In this document: positions 1-8,769 of the stretch, piece by piece | Position numbering within the stretch: the first letter of the stretch is position 1 | Layout of the letters: the number at the start of each line of letters is the position of its first letter | NCBI RefSeq assembly: GCF_014649335.1 | Contig: NZ_BMSV01000003.1 | Span: forward strand, 558,001-622,000 | Direction of reading: 5' to 3' | DNA: 64,000 nt | Source: Streptomyces roseolilacinus | Lineage (GTDB): Bacteria > Actinomycetota > Actinomycetes > Streptomycetales > Streptomycetaceae | Notes under the pieces: generated by a model | Database searches by the model: none | What the model was told of the DNA's origin: nothing | Seen by the model: only the letters and a program-made list of their open reading frames with translations | Made by a program: the position numbers and the translations under genes

Positions 1-1
1 C

Positions 2-619
2 GGCCTCGCCGGTGCGGGGCACGTGCTGATCGGCCAGGACCTCGCCGACCCGGCCGGCGCGGCCGGGCTCGCCGAGGCGGCTGCCGACGCGCTCGGCGGG
101 ATCGACGTCCTGGTCAACAACGCGGCGGTGAACAGCCCTCACCCGTTGCCGGAGACGTCCTATGAGGAGTGGGTGGCGGCCTGGCAGCGGCACGTGTCCG
201 TGAACCTGCTGGCCACCGCCCATCTGAGCCACCTGGCGGCGCGTCGGATGATCGACCAGGGGAGCGGCGGCCGGATCATCAACATCGGGTCGCGCGGCGC
301 GTTCCGCGGTGAGCCGGACCATCCGGCGTACGGGGCGACGAAGGCGGCCGTCCACGCTCTCGGTCAGTCCCTCGCGGTGTCGCTCGCGCCGTACGGCATC
401 GCTGTCGCGTCGGTCGCGCCGGGCTTCTTCGCGACGGAACGGGTGGCGGCCCGCCTCCAGGGCGCGGAGGGCGACGCGATCCGCGCGCAGAGCCCCTTCG
501 GGCGGGTCGCCGAACCCGCCGAGATCGCAGAGGCCGTGCTGTGGCTGGCGTCCCCCGCCGCCGAGTGGGCCTCCGGTACGGTCCTGGACCTGAACGGCGC
601 CTCCTACCTCCGGACGTGA
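2..619 (+). CDS. SDR-family oxidoreductase, 5' end outside window
   Basis: This is the C-terminal part of a short-chain dehydrogenase/reductase, a cytosolic NAD(P)-dependent oxidoreductase of unknown substrate. The frame is open to the left edge, so the GTG at 23 is not the real start and the N-terminal Rossmann glycine motif is missing. Visible family marks are the NNAAVN motif, an active-site serine region (NIGSRGAF), the catalytic YGATK (Tyr-x3-Lys) and the PGFFATERV segment after it. The C-terminus (EWASGTVLDLNG) is typical of the family, so the 3' end looks complete. No neighbour suggests a pathway. Confidence 0.9.
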   Translation, partial: GLAGAGHVLIGQDLADPAGAAGLAEAAADALGGIDVLVNNAAVNSPHPLPETSYEEWVAAWQRHVSVNLLATAHLSHLAARRMIDQGSGGRIINIGSRGAFRGEPDHPAYGATKAAVHALGQSLAVSLAPYGIAVASVAPGFFATERVAARLQGAEGDAIRAQSPFGRVAEPAEIAEAVLWLASPAAEWASGTVLDLNGASYLRT

Positions 620-876
620 CGGACGGCCGGGACGCCGGGGAACATCCCGGCGGCCCACGCCCGTGCTCGGGCGGCAGCGCGATGCGTCGGCCGCGGCGAG
701 GCGTGCCTCCGACGACACGGGTCCGCGCCGCGGCCTGGCCGCCGCTCCTCGGCCTCCCGGGCCGCCACGTCGAGGTGGCCGCCGATCCGGGCCGCGGGCC
801 GGGTGTGGGGCAGGCCGAAGTGGTCGTAGAGGGAGGCGAGAGCCACGGGGGCGTCGGCGGTGATGTCGAAGGCCAT
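604..876 (-). CDS. Small uncertain ORF, possibly a gene remnant
   Basis: A 90-codon frame begins at an ATG with a good ribosome binding site (GAGGAG, about 6 nt upstream). The first 45 residues (MAFDITADAPVALASLYDHF and onwards) look like real protein and faintly resemble a sulfotransferase C-terminal segment (x-LYDHFGLPHT). The remainder is arginine-rich low-complexity sequence typical of a wrong frame, and the frame runs 16 nt into the convergent SDR gene. It may be a decayed fragment or a frameshifted small gene. I do not assign a function. Confidence 0.3.
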   Translation of the reverse strand: MAFDITADAPVALASLYDHFGLPHTRPAARIGGHLDVAAREAEERRPGRGADPCRRRHASPRPTHRAAARARAWAAGMFPGVPAVRHVRR

Positions 877-1114
877 GATGACTCCTCGTCTCGAGGCGTG
901 GTTCATGGCGGCCGGTTCGGCCTCGTCCGCCGACCCGGTGTCACCAGGGGCCTGTCCGGCGGATCATGCCTGCGCCGCGGCGTCCCGGCACGCATCAGAC
1001 CACCGCTCACCGGCACGCACCAGGCACCGCCCCGCGAAGACGGTCTGATCCGTGGGGTGAAGCCACGGAACTTTCGTACAAGACAGGACTACCGAAGTCG
1101 GCGACGGTAGAGGC

Positions 1115-1942
1115 ATGCGCAGACACGAAGCGGGAGCCGGCTCCACGGATCGCGATGCCGAGAACGGCTGGGAGGTCGCCCATCCCCTCGGCGGCACCTC
1201 CCTCGGCGGCGTTCGGATGGCCGGGTTCCGGGACCGCGCCGCCGCCGGGCTGGACCTGCGGGTGCTTCCCCAGCCCACCGTGGTCGTCGTCATCGGGCTG
1301 GGGGGCAACCCGGTCACGGTGGAGAGTGCCACGGGGCACCAGCCCATGAGGAGCCTCGTCGCCCCGTTGTCGCCCGGCCCGGCCCGCATCCGTGGCGAGC
1401 GCGTGGAGTGCGTCGAAGTGTGCTTGTCACCCCGGGCCGCCTATGCGCTGATGGGCGTTTCCCCGCGCGAACTGGACGGATCCGTCACCGCTCTTGAGGA
1501 CCTGTGGGGGCGCCACGAGCGACGCCTCCATGAGCAGTTGACCGACGCCGAGACGTGGCAGGAACGCCTCGCGCTGACGGACGAGTTCCTCAGGAAGCGG
1601 GCTGCGGGGGCACCGTCGATGTCGCCCGAGGTCGCCGCGGCCTGGGCCACCATCGTGGCCCGTCGAGGCCGGATACGGGTCGGTGACCTCGCCGCGTCCT
1701 CCGGATGGAGCCGCAAGCGGCTGTGGTCCAGGTTCACCGCCCAGATCGGCCTCACCCCCAAGCGTGCCGCCATGCTGGTCCGCTTCGACCACGCCGCCCG
1801 AGCGCTCCGCGCGGGCGAGAGCGCCAGCAACGTCGCCCTGGCCTGCGGATACGCCGACCAGCCCCATCTCCATCGCGACGTGCTGGCCCTCGCCGGGTGC
1901 ACGCCGGGCGTTCTGGCCGGCAGCACCACGTCCGCCGACTGA
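1115..1942 (+). CDS. AraC-family transcriptional regulator
   Basis: 275-aa DNA-binding regulator. The C-terminal 100 residues carry the double helix-turn-helix of the AraC/XylS family: first helix pair around IRVGDLAASSGWSRKRLWSR, second around ALRAGESASNVALACGYADQ, followed by the expected HLHRD segment. The N-terminal half is an unassigned ligand-binding region. The ATG at 1115 has a weak purine-rich stretch (GGTAGAGG) just before it. It is encoded 89 bp upstream of, and codirectional with, the methyltransferase at 2032 and may control it, but no operator was identified. Confidence 0.85.
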   Translation: MRRHEAGAGSTDRDAENGWEVAHPLGGTSLGGVRMAGFRDRAAAGLDLRVLPQPTVVVVIGLGGNPVTVESATGHQPMRSLVAPLSPGPARIRGERVECVEVCLSPRAAYALMGVSPRELDGSVTALEDLWGRHERRLHEQLTDAETWQERLALTDEFLRKRAAGAPSMSPEVAAAWATIVARRGRIRVGDLAASSGWSRKRLWSRFTAQIGLTPKRAAMLVRFDHAARALRAGESASNVALACGYADQPHLHRDVLALAGCTPGVLAGSTTSAD

Positions 1943-2031
1943 CCCGTGCCCACACCGAAGGGACCGGCCACAGGCACGAGTGTCCAGGCCGGCTCATGCA
2001 CGTACCACCACACGAAGATGGGAAAGCATCC

Positions 2032-3111
2032 ATGGCGAACACCGATGTCCAAGCAGCAGGCGTGGCCGACCGCGATCTGATCGTCCGCCTCGCGTTCGGG
2101 AGCATGGCCGCGCAGACCCTGCGCGCCGCAGTCCGGTTGGGAGTGGTGGAGTTGATGGGCGATACGCCACGCCGGGCCGCCGACGTGGCCGGCGACGCCG
2201 GAGCCGAACCCCAGCCCATGACGCGGCTGCTGCGCGCCCTGACCGGGCTCGGCCTGCTGCGGGAGCACGCCCCCGGTACCTTCTCGGTGACCCCCGCGGG
2301 CGCACTCCTCGACCCCGGGCGCCCCGACTCGCTCACGTCGTTCGTGAGGATGTTCACCGAACCGGCGATCGTACGCGCCTGGGAGCACCTGGACGGCAGC
2401 ATCCGCACCGGCGAGGTCGCGTTCGACGCCGTCTTCGGCACGGATTTCTTCAGCCACCTCGCCCAGCACCCCGAACTGTCCGCGGATTTCAATGCGGCGA
2501 TGAGCCAAGCCGTCTCGGAGGCCGCCGCCGCGCTGCCGTACGCCTTCGACTTCGACCGGTTCACCACGGTCACCGACGTCGGCGGGGGCGACGGAACCCT
2601 CCTGGCCGGTGTACTCGCCGCGCATCCGGGCCTCACCGGTACGGTCTTCGACACGGCGCAGGGCCTGGCCGAGGCGCCGAAGACGATGGCGCGGCACGGT
2701 GTGGAGGAGCGCTGCTCCCTGATCGCCGGGGACTTCTTCCGTTCGGTCCCCGAGGGATCGGACCTCTACATGATGAAGAGCGTCCTCCACGATTGGACGG
2801 ACGACCAGGCGGTCACGATCCTGAGCCACTGCCGCGAGGTGCTGCCGGCCGGCGGCCTCGTCCTGATCGTGGAGCCCGTTCTTCCCGAAGTCGTCGACAC
2901 CAGCGCGGAAGCCGACGTCACCGACGGCGGAGTCACCTATCTGAGCGACCTCAACATGCTGGTGAACCTGGGCGGCAGGGAGCGCACCCGCAGGGACTTC
3001 GAGGAGGTGTGCCACCGCGCGGGCCTGTCCCTCACATCGGTCACCCCCCTCACGGACGCGGCACCGTTCTCCCTCATCGAGGCCGTGGCAGGGACACGGA
3101 AGGGCAGGTGA
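2032..3111 (+). CDS. SAM-dependent O-methyltransferase (Methyltransf_2 type)
   Basis: 359-aa methyltransferase resembling plant COMT-like and bacterial secondary-metabolite O-methyltransferases. An N-terminal winged-helix dimerisation domain (about residues 15-100) precedes the SAM-binding fold. Motif I is DVGGGDGTL near residue 182; HDWTDDQ near 252 is the segment that carries the catalytic histidine in this family. The ATG at 2032 is preferred because GGGAAAG lies just upstream; an in-frame ATG at 1996 is possible. The substrate is unknown. The stop codon falls within 1-3 bp of the start of the corA-linked duplication. Confidence 0.88.
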   Translation: MANTDVQAAGVADRDLIVRLAFGSMAAQTLRAAVRLGVVELMGDTPRRAADVAGDAGAEPQPMTRLLRALTGLGLLREHAPGTFSVTPAGALLDPGRPDSLTSFVRMFTEPAIVRAWEHLDGSIRTGEVAFDAVFGTDFFSHLAQHPELSADFNAAMSQAVSEAAAALPYAFDFDRFTTVTDVGGGDGTLLAGVLAAHPGLTGTVFDTAQGLAEAPKTMARHGVEERCSLIAGDFFRSVPEGSDLYMMKSVLHDWTDDQAVTILSHCREVLPAGGLVLIVEPVLPEVVDTSAEADVTDGGVTYLSDLNMLVNLGGRERTRRDFEEVCHRAGLSLTSVTPLTDAAPFSLIEAVAGTRKGR

Positions 3112-3406
3112 GGGACCGTGCCGCCCACTCCCCAGCGCCGCGCGTCCTCCCCAGGACCCCGAAAAGGCCCTTCCGGAACATTCGCTACCGCGAGATTGAT
3201 CGGCGGGTCCGTGCCGCCGCCTACAGCCAGTCCCGCCGCTTGAAGACGAAGTACAGGCTGGTGCAGACCCCCGCCATCAGCAGGATCGCGAACGGGTACC
3301 CGCCCGCCCGGTGCAGCTCCGGCACGTGGTCGAAGTCCATGGCGTAGACCGTTCCCACCAGGGTGGGTGCGAAGAGGATGGCGGCCCAGGAGGAGATCTT
3401 CTTGAA
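3108..3406. repeat. Left copy of a 0.3-kb duplication matching the corA 3' region
   Basis: This stretch aligns with 18060-18369. Both begin with the identical 20-mer GTGAGGGACCGTGCCGCCCA. The outer, non-coding 110-120 bp are diverged but share CTCCCCAG words and GAAA-x-GCCC-x-TTCCGG. The inner 185 bp (3221-3405 against 18184-18368) differ at only five positions by eye. Identity stops abruptly at 3406. The two copies frame the decayed region between them and may be attachment-site-like junctions. Confidence 0.8.
3221..3406 (-). pseudogene. corA 3'-end fragment (last ~62 codons)
   Basis: The minus strand encodes the two C-terminal membrane helices of a CorA Mg2+/Co2+ channel, ending with the same FKRRDWL as the intact gene at 18184-19290. 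Four of the five base differences change amino acids, and the hallmark GMN selectivity motif has become AMD, so it is not under CorA-type constraint. The upstream in-frame sequence (to 3631) has no CorA similarity. It is read as a non-functional leftover of duplication or integration. Confidence 0.85.
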
Positions 3407-3879
3407 GTCCTCCACTGGGTGGCGCTGACCTGCGGCGACGAGGTGGAAAACACCTCTGACTTGCAAAGATGTGTCTTTCTTCGGCTTTCGGGATTGCGCC
3501 GTGTTGCGCAGACGATTCTCCCCACGGACTCCCCGGGGCCGTTCGTTCTCCCCAGATTCCCCCCAGGGATGAACTGCGCCACAGGGGAGAGCCATGGGGG
3601 CGTCGCTCCTCTGAAGCGGTATGACAGACACGCTGCGTGACCGCTGTGGTCCCCAGGGTTCTGACGGCAGGTTCTCCGTCTGCTGCCGGCTTGGAGGCGG
3701 TCGGTAGACGGTCCGGAGCTACGGTCCCCGTCCTGGCGGCATCCTGCGGCTACGAAGCATTCTTGCCTACGGCGGGGTCACCTCGCGTCGGCGAGGAGGA
3801 CTTTCGTCGGGTGGACCCGGCAGGGAGTCACGCCACCCTTCCGCCGACGCAGGGGTGCTCCCTTTCGGGCCTCCCGGCG
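3407..3879. other. Gene-free stretch with repeated CTCCCC words
   Basis: No convincing gene is seen. The segment contains several TTCTCCCC-type words; one of them (TTCTCCCCAGATTCCCCCCAGGG split by one base) closely matches the word beside the right corA copy near 18098-18119. These may be arm-type recombinase sites. Otherwise nothing is recognised. Confidence 0.4.
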
Positions 3880-4101
3880 GCAAGTGTCCCGGCGGTTGCC
3901 GTGGGGCTCCAGGGCGGCGTGTTTCTGGAGTGGACACCGAACACGGAGCCCGACTTCAAGTAGTACGAGGTCTTCACGTCCGAGAAGTACGGCGCCGAGG
4001 GCGGATTCGTCCGGCTCGCCCACCGCGTCGAGTACCTCGGCGAGGAGGCCACCTCGTTCCTCCACGGCAGTGCGGCAATCGGGGCGCCGGAGGCAGACTG
4101 A
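3880..4101 (+). pseudogene. Fibronectin type III-like domain remnant with in-frame stop
   Basis: The frame reads a fibronectin-III-like strand pattern (VFLEWTPNTEPDFK, then YEVFTSEKYGAEG, then FVRLAHRVEYLG) interrupted by a TAG at 3961-3963 where a tyrosine codon would be expected, and it ends at the TGA at 4099. Such domains occur in secreted or cell-wall proteins and glycosidases. No start codon or signal peptide can be assigned, and the sequence before about 3880 is not recognisable. It is interpreted as a decayed fragment of a larger extracellular protein gene. Confidence 0.6.
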
Positions 4102-4240
4102 GCCCGGTCCGGCCCGCCCGGGCCCGGCGTTACACGGTACCGCGCAGGGGTGGAACGTGTCGGGCGCTGACGGGGCGCAGCTCGCCGCAAGGCCGTTGAG
4201 GGTGTACATGGGCTGGGCGATGAGTACTGACTTCGGCTCG

Positions 4241-4650
4241 TCAGGGTGAGGCTGGTTCGTCGAGGGTCAGGCCGGTGCCGACAATGAAGCCGTCGAGAGT
4301 GTCAGGCCGGTGCGGCAGGCGCCTGAGCCGGTTGGACAGGAGGACTTCGAGTCGGTCCCAGGCGACGACGGCAAGGTTGGCCAGTCTGCGCTTGACATGT
4401 GCCCATACGCACTCGACCGGATTGAGGTCGGGCGAGTGGACAGGCAGCAGGAACACCTGCCCGGGCCGAGACCGAGGTGCCTGTTCACGTCGAGTTCGGA
4501 CGGGCCGCAGGGGCTCGCATGGGCGCGGAGCAGCAGAGGCGGCGCCGACGAGGGCGTCGTCCCGCTGCGGACCGGGAAGGACCTGCCGCATCAGTAGCGT
4601 GCCGAAATCCTTCCCGGCGCTCCCACCGTCACGACCCCGGCGAGAGCGCC
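4241..4650 (-). pseudogene. IS630-family transposase C-terminal remnant
   Basis: The minus strand gives the C-terminal DDE signature of IS630-type transposases: LPVHSPDLNPVECVWAHVKR contains the hallmark P-D-L-N-P-x-E, followed by the usual tail ending in GTGLTLDEP. Upstream sequence up to about 4650 (KDFGTLLMRQ) is scrambled by frame changes, and the N-terminal helix-turn-helix is absent. No terminal inverted repeats were found. It is a dead insertion sequence fragment. Confidence 0.75.
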
Positions 4651-4830
4651 GAGGACCGCGGAGGGGCTGAACACGAACACGGGGGATCGAACTGTGGTCG
4701 TGCCGTTCCGGCCGCGCCCCGCCCGGAGCGCGGCCGTCCGCCCGCGCTCTCACCGGTCGGCTGCGAGGTCGGTGCTCCGGTCGTCGTCCCGGTGACCGTG
4801 TTGCTGTGTGGCCGTCGCTTCGGTTCCGCG

Positions 4831-6051
4831 TCAGGGGGTGAGCGCGTCTTGGTGGCCGCCGCGCCATTCGGCGAGCAGGACGGTGGCGTCGTCGTCGAGC
4901 TCACCCGCATGGTGCTCCAGGACGGAGTGCATCAGCCGACGCAGGGTCTCGTGGACAGTGTGGCGCCCGGAGTGGTGGCGCAGGACGAATTCGACGAAGC
5001 GGTCCCTGCCGAACTGGTTGCCCCAGGCGCCGCGGGCTTCGACGACCCCATCGGTGTAGAGCAGGAGCCGGTCACCGGGTTCGAGTTGCTCGTGGCACGG
5101 GATGACGGGCAGGCCCAGGCCCGTGCCCATCGGACCGGCCGGTGTGCAGGCCAGTTCCGTGGTCCACCGGCCGTCGCGGAGCAGGAGCGGAAGGGGGTGG
5201 CCGCGGTTGACGAAGGTCAGCCGTCCGGTGACCAGGTCGAGTTCGGCGAGGATGCCGGTGACGTACCGGGTGGAGCCGAACTGCTGCGACAGGGTCTCCT
5301 CCACCGCCTGACTGGTGTCGGGCAGGGACATGCCTTGGCGACGGGCATTGCGGCAGGCCGCCACCGCCACGTTGGCCGTGATCCCGGCAGCGGTGTCGTG
5401 CCCCATGGCGTCGAAGACGCTCAGGTGCAGGATGGTGCCGGCCACGGCGTAGTCGAAGGCGTCGCCGCCCACTCCGTAGGCGGGTTCCAGTACTGCACCC
5501 ACGGTGACGCCGTGTCCGGCGTACGCGGGAGGCGGCATCAGGTTCCACTGCATCTCCGCCGCCACGTTCATCGGCTCGGTGCGTACCAGCCGTGCGAAGG
5601 AGTCGCTGAAGGAACGCTTGCTGAGCAGCAGCAACGCCACCATGGAGGCGAGGTCCCGCAGCACGTCGCGGGTCTGCGCGTCGTCTGTGGCGGTGTCCGC
5701 CCGCAGGACGCCCAGACGCTCGACGCCGTCGGTGACAGGCACCCACCACCGCCGCAGATTTCGGTGTGTACCGGTGTCCGGTTCGGCCAGCAGATCCACG
5801 CGCTGGTACGCGCGGCCCGGCAGCGTACCGTCGATCGCCACCCGCGTCCCACCTTCGCCGGCATCGGCTCCTCGCCCGGTGACCTGCCGCAGCACCGTAT
5901 CGCGCAGGTCCACCACGAAGATCACCACGTCGTGCAGGCCCGCGTCGGCGCCGTGCCGGGCGATGAGGTTCGGAAGCTGTTCGAAGGTGGCGGTGTGGCT
6001 GTCCTGCATGAGTCGGCCGAGCATGCGTTCCCCGCGGACGGAGCCCGTCAC
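4831..6051 (-). CDS. PP2C-type (SpoIIE) serine/threonine phosphatase
   Basis: 406-aa cytosolic phosphatase. An N-terminal sensor-like region (about 10-165; GAF-like, not firmly assigned) precedes a SpoIIE/PP2C catalytic domain from about residue 185. Metal-binding acidic motifs are visible: GGDAFDY near 195, FDAMGHD near 213, TDGVVEARG and the C-terminal LDDDATVLLAEW. In Streptomyces such proteins usually dephosphorylate anti-sigma-factor antagonists in partner-switching stress pathways. It lies 13 bp after the DUF5133 gene on the same strand, suggesting cotranscription. No antagonist or anti-sigma gene is adjacent. Confidence 0.88.
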   Translation of the reverse strand: MTGSVRGERMLGRLMQDSHTATFEQLPNLIARHGADAGLHDVVIFVVDLRDTVLRQVTGRGADAGEGGTRVAIDGTLPGRAYQRVDLLAEPDTGTHRNLRRWWVPVTDGVERLGVLRADTATDDAQTRDVLRDLASMVALLLLSKRSFSDSFARLVRTEPMNVAAEMQWNLMPPPAYAGHGVTVGAVLEPAYGVGGDAFDYAVAGTILHLSVFDAMGHDTAAGITANVAVAACRNARRQGMSLPDTSQAVEETLSQQFGSTRYVTGILAELDLVTGRLTFVNRGHPLPLLLRDGRWTTELACTPAGPMGTGLGLPVIPCHEQLEPGDRLLLYTDGVVEARGAWGNQFGRDRFVEFVLRHHSGRHTVHETLRRLMHSVLEHHAGELDDDATVLLAEWRGGHQDALTP

Positions 6052-6064
6052 GGCACGCTCTCCG

Positions 6065-6286
6065 TCAGGCCGGCGGAAGGCTGCCGACCGCCGCCGTGCC
6101 GAGTCGTTCCCTGGCGGCGCTCAGAGCGGCGTCCACGTCCCGCGTGCCGGTCGAGACGCACAGGGTGTAGGTCACATCCGCCATACGCTGCCGGACCTCC
6201 TGGCCCCCGGCCTCCGCGTGCAGCGCGGCCAGGGTCTCGTACTGCTCGACGAGATCACGCAGAACCGCGGGGTGGGCCATCAGCAT
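6065..6286 (-). CDS. DUF5133 small protein
   Basis: 73-aa predicted helical protein beginning MLMAHPAVLRDLVEQYETLA, a signature I recognise from Streptomyces DUF5133 proteins; the VTYTLCVSTGTRDVDAAL segment is also typical. The start ATG is preceded by GAGGAGA at good spacing. Function is unknown; these genes often accompany regulatory or stress genes. It is the first gene of a probable two-gene unit with the SpoIIE phosphatase, so a role in that signalling pathway is possible but unproven. Confidence 0.8.
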   Translation of the reverse strand: MLMAHPAVLRDLVEQYETLAALHAEAGGQEVRQRMADVTYTLCVSTGTRDVDAALSAARERLGTAAVGSLPPA

Positions 6287-6559
6287 GACAGGTCTCCTCG
6301 TACACCGCACGGGCGCCGCTCGCCCGTTCGCGTCGGCGCCTACCCGGTCTTTCCCCGGACACTCCCATGGTCCACGACCGCGATGAATCGCGCTCACCAG
6401 CGCGCCGGAGGAAGCACACGAGACACCTCCGGCCTCGGTATACCACTGGGCTGTCTGGTCACTCGCCAGAGGTGGAAAGGGCGCGACATCAACGGCAGGC
6501 CGAGCCGCCCCCAGCCGCGGCGGACGGAGGCGGCCCGTCGAGCACGAAAGGATCCGATC

Positions 6560-6763
6560 ATGGTGCGCAAGAAGAGGGAAGGCGACCAGGACCAGCGGCG
6601 CGAGGCGGCGCTGGAGGTCGAGCGGGCCGGCGAGCAGCCGAGCGGGCGCGGTACGACGACCGGCGTGTCGAAGCAGCGCATGCACAAGGCCGCCTCGGCG
6701 TCGCACGAAGAGAGGACGGCGACGCCGCACCGCGGCGAGCAGCGGTCCGCCTCCCGCGAGTAA
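6560..6763 (+). CDS. Small hydrophilic hypothetical protein
   Basis: 67-aa, very charged protein (MVRKKREGDQDQRREAALEV onwards) with no membrane segment or signal peptide; the C-terminal half is rich in His, Arg, Ser and Glu and probably disordered. AAAGGA lies about 8 nt before the ATG. It is divergent from the DUF5133/phosphatase pair and separated from it by 273 bp that must hold both promoters. Function is unknown; a stress-associated role is only a guess from context. Confidence 0.55.
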   Translation: MVRKKREGDQDQRREAALEVERAGEQPSGRGTTTGVSKQRMHKAASASHEERTATPHRGEQRSASRE

Positions 6764-6799
6764 GACGGCGCCCGGACGGCTGCCGGGTCCGCCGAGCGC

Positions 6800-7054
6800 T
6801 CGTTCACCGGGCGGGGGCGGCAGGACTACTCGGAGACGTACGAGCGGGTCTTCCGGGCTGTGGCCGAGGCGGAGTGGCAGCACCGGGGTGAGGGGGGTGT
6901 ACCTGGCCGAAGTGTCCCGCCGCATCGGTCTGCCGTAGGACGAGACCCGCACCCTGCCCATGACCTGACCACCACCCATGGTCTGGTGAGCGAGCTGGGC
7001 GGCACGGACTCTCCCGACCTCGGGCCCCGTTACGAGACGAAGCCTGGCCGTTAG
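6800..7054 (+). pseudogene. Broken conserved small-protein gene
   Basis: Three pieces in two frames make one plausible protein: RQDYSETYERVFRAVAEAEW..GEGG, then VYLAEVSRRIGLP..DETRT in the next frame, then HDLTTTHGLVSELGGTDSPD..YETKPGR back in the first. A G-run insertion near 6893, a TAG replacing a GAG-like codon near 6938 and a compensating deletion near 6957 explain the breaks. No start codon is evident. It looks like a decayed copy of a roughly 90-aa Streptomyces hypothetical gene. Confidence 0.6.
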
Positions 7055-7531
7055 GCGGGGGCAGACGATGCGGGTGTCTCCCCGGCAAGCCGTGCTTCTG
7101 CCACCCTGCGGCCGTGAGCGGGAGGAACCGGTCCCGGGACCCGAAGGACGGCCGGCGGACTCCGTGCGCACTGCGACGAGATTCCGTCGCCGATCGCTGG
7201 CAGGGCGGCGTCTCGGAGCACGTCCCTCCCGGGACGTGGCGCCTTCTTCCTCGTCCGTACGGCGACCCGCACGCCGGTCGGTCCGCTGTCCGGCCTTCCT
7301 GCCCCTGTCGTGCGGGGAAAGCCGGCCGAAAGCGGTTCACCCACGGCATTCGTGCCTTGCGAATTCCGCCTATCCCTCTTCTTGAGGGAAACGCCACCGG
7401 TTCCTCGGGGGAAATGTCATCGGCTGAGCGGTTGTGTACTACACGAGCGTGAACGTCGCGTGAGCGGGTAGCCGCATTCCACTTGAACGACCGGGCGGAA
7501 CCGCTTCTGCCCAGGCTGCCGGGGAGGCAGG
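7055..7531. other. Intergenic region before the lipoprotein gene
   Basis: About 480 bp without a supportable gene. It contains a small palindrome GTGTACTACAC near 7434-7444 and presumably the promoter of the lipoprotein gene. No terminator or RNA gene was recognised. Confidence 0.4.
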
Positions 7532-7957
7532 GTGCGAGGACGGTGGCATGGACCGGGTGTCGGGATGCTGGTGGTCCTTGCCGCCGCGGTCAGTGCCTGC
7601 GGCACGCTTCCCGAGCGGCGTGACGAGGTCACCGCGGAAGTCACCCGGTTCGAGCAGGCGCTGGGCGCCGGACGACACGATCGTTTGTGCGCGGCTTTTG
7701 CGCCCGCCACCAGGGAGGAATTGGAACAGTCCGCCAAGAGCCGGTGTGAGCAGGCGATCGGCCAGGCGATCGAGGAGCGGGAGCTTCCTGCGGCAGGTGC
7801 CGTACGAGAGGTGGATGTGTACGGCGACCAGGCCCGGGTGGTGCTGGAACAGGACACCGTGTTCTTGGCGCGCTTCCCAGCCGGCTGGAAGGTGACGGCC
7901 GCCGGATGCGCGCCGCGCCCCCAGCGGCCGTACGAATGCGAGATCAAGGGTGGGTGA
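7532..7957 (+). CDS. Putative secreted lipoprotein
   Basis: 141-aa protein with a short basic N-terminus, a hydrophobic stretch (GMLVVLAAAV) and a lipobox-like SAC, with the cysteine near residue 23, indicating export and lipid anchoring to the outer face of the membrane. The mature part is predicted alpha/beta, contains a Cys pair (Cys69-Cys80 region, CEQAIG) and ends CEIKGG. Start is GTG at 7532, preceded by GGGGAGGCAGG. It forms a tight set with the 27-aa peptide gene (6 bp downstream) and the DUF6766-like gene. No enzymatic motif is seen. Confidence 0.75.
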   Translation: MRGRWHGPGVGMLVVLAAAVSACGTLPERRDEVTAEVTRFEQALGAGRHDRLCAAFAPATREELEQSAKSRCEQAIGQAIEERELPAAGAVREVDVYGDQARVVLEQDTVFLARFPAGWKVTAAGCAPRPQRPYECEIKGG

Positions 7958-7963
7958 GAAACC

Positions 7964-8047
7964 ATGAGGGCACTGTTCACCGGCACCCTGCTGGTGATCG
8001 TCGGTGGTCTGGCGTACTTCATGACGCTGGGGCTGACGCACCGATGA
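7964..8047 (+). CDS. 27-aa single-pass membrane peptide
   Basis: The 27-codon frame MRALFTGTLLVIVGGLAYFM..LTHR is almost entirely one hydrophobic helix with a single N-terminal and C-terminal basic residue. It starts 6 bp after the lipoprotein gene, and its stop TGA overlaps the ATG of the DUF6766-like gene (ATGA), which argues strongly for translation coupling. It is probably an inner-membrane peptide that works with the downstream membrane protein. It is too short for default gene callers. Confidence 0.65.
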   Translation: MRALFTGTLLVIVGGLAYFMTLGLTHR

Positions 8048-8769
8048 GCACCGTACCGGAGCCCGGCGAGGACACCGCACCGGAGCGGCACCGCGTACGG
8101 CGCTTTCTGCGGGACAACGGCCTCGGACTGTTCTTCCTGTCCACGTTCCTCCTCGCTCTCGTCGGCCAGGCCGTGGCGGGGCGCGCCCAGTTCAACAACC
8201 AGCTCGTCAGCGACGGTCTGCCGCCCGTGGGCTTCGGCGCCTACGTGACGTCGTCGGACTTCGCCGTCGACGTCACCGAGAACTGGCAGTCGGAGTACCT
8301 GCAGTTCTTCCTGTACATCTTCGCCACCGTCTGGCTGCTGCAGCGCGGGTCGCCGGAGTCCAAGGAGCTCGGCAAGGCCGGCACCGAATCGGACGAGGAC
8401 CAGATGGTCGGTGAGCACGCCACGGAGGACTCACCCCGCTGGGCCAGGCACAAGGACTGGCGCGGGATCGTCTTCTCCCGGTCTCTGGGCCTTGTCATGG
8501 GCGCCGTCTTCCTCCTCTCCTGGCTCACGCAGTCGGTCACCGGTGTCGCGGCCTACAACGAGGAACAGTTGCGCCGGTTCCAGGCTCCCGTCACATGGGC
8601 CGAGTACCTCTCCTCGGCGGACTTCTGGAGCCGCAGCTTGCAGAACTGGCAGTCCGAGCTGCTGGCGGTCGCGTCCATGGCCATTCTCGCGATCTACCTG
8701 AGGCAGCGCGGGTCCCCGGAGTCCAAGCCCGTCGGTGCGTCCCATTCCGCCACCGGCGTCGAAGGCTGA
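8044..8769 (+). CDS. DUF6766-like membrane protein
   Basis: 241-aa integral membrane protein with an internal duplication. Each half has a hydrophobic helix (LGLFFLSTFLLALVGQAV and LGLVMGAVFLLSWLTQSV), a conserved SSADF/SSDF plus NWQSE motif, a second helix and an RGSPESK end. The repeat suggests a four-helix architecture from gene duplication. The ATG overlaps the stop of the 27-aa peptide gene. Function is unknown; the family is common in Streptomyces and other soil bacteria. Confidence 0.75.
   Translation: MSTVPEPGEDTAPERHRVRRFLRDNGLGLFFLSTFLLALVGQAVAGRAQFNNQLVSDGLPPVGFGAYVTSSDFAVDVTENWQSEYLQFFLYIFATVWLLQRGSPESKELGKAGTESDEDQMVGEHATEDSPRWARHKDWRGIVFSRSLGLVMGAVFLLSWLTQSVTGVAAYNEEQLRRFQAPVTWAEYLSSADFWSRSLQNWQSELLAVASMAILAIYLRQRGSPESKPVGASHSATGVEG

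Noticed and set aside
23..25. GTG at 23 as the start of the SDR gene
   Set aside because: The frame is open to the window edge and the protein would lack its Rossmann N-terminus, so the true start is upstream of the window.
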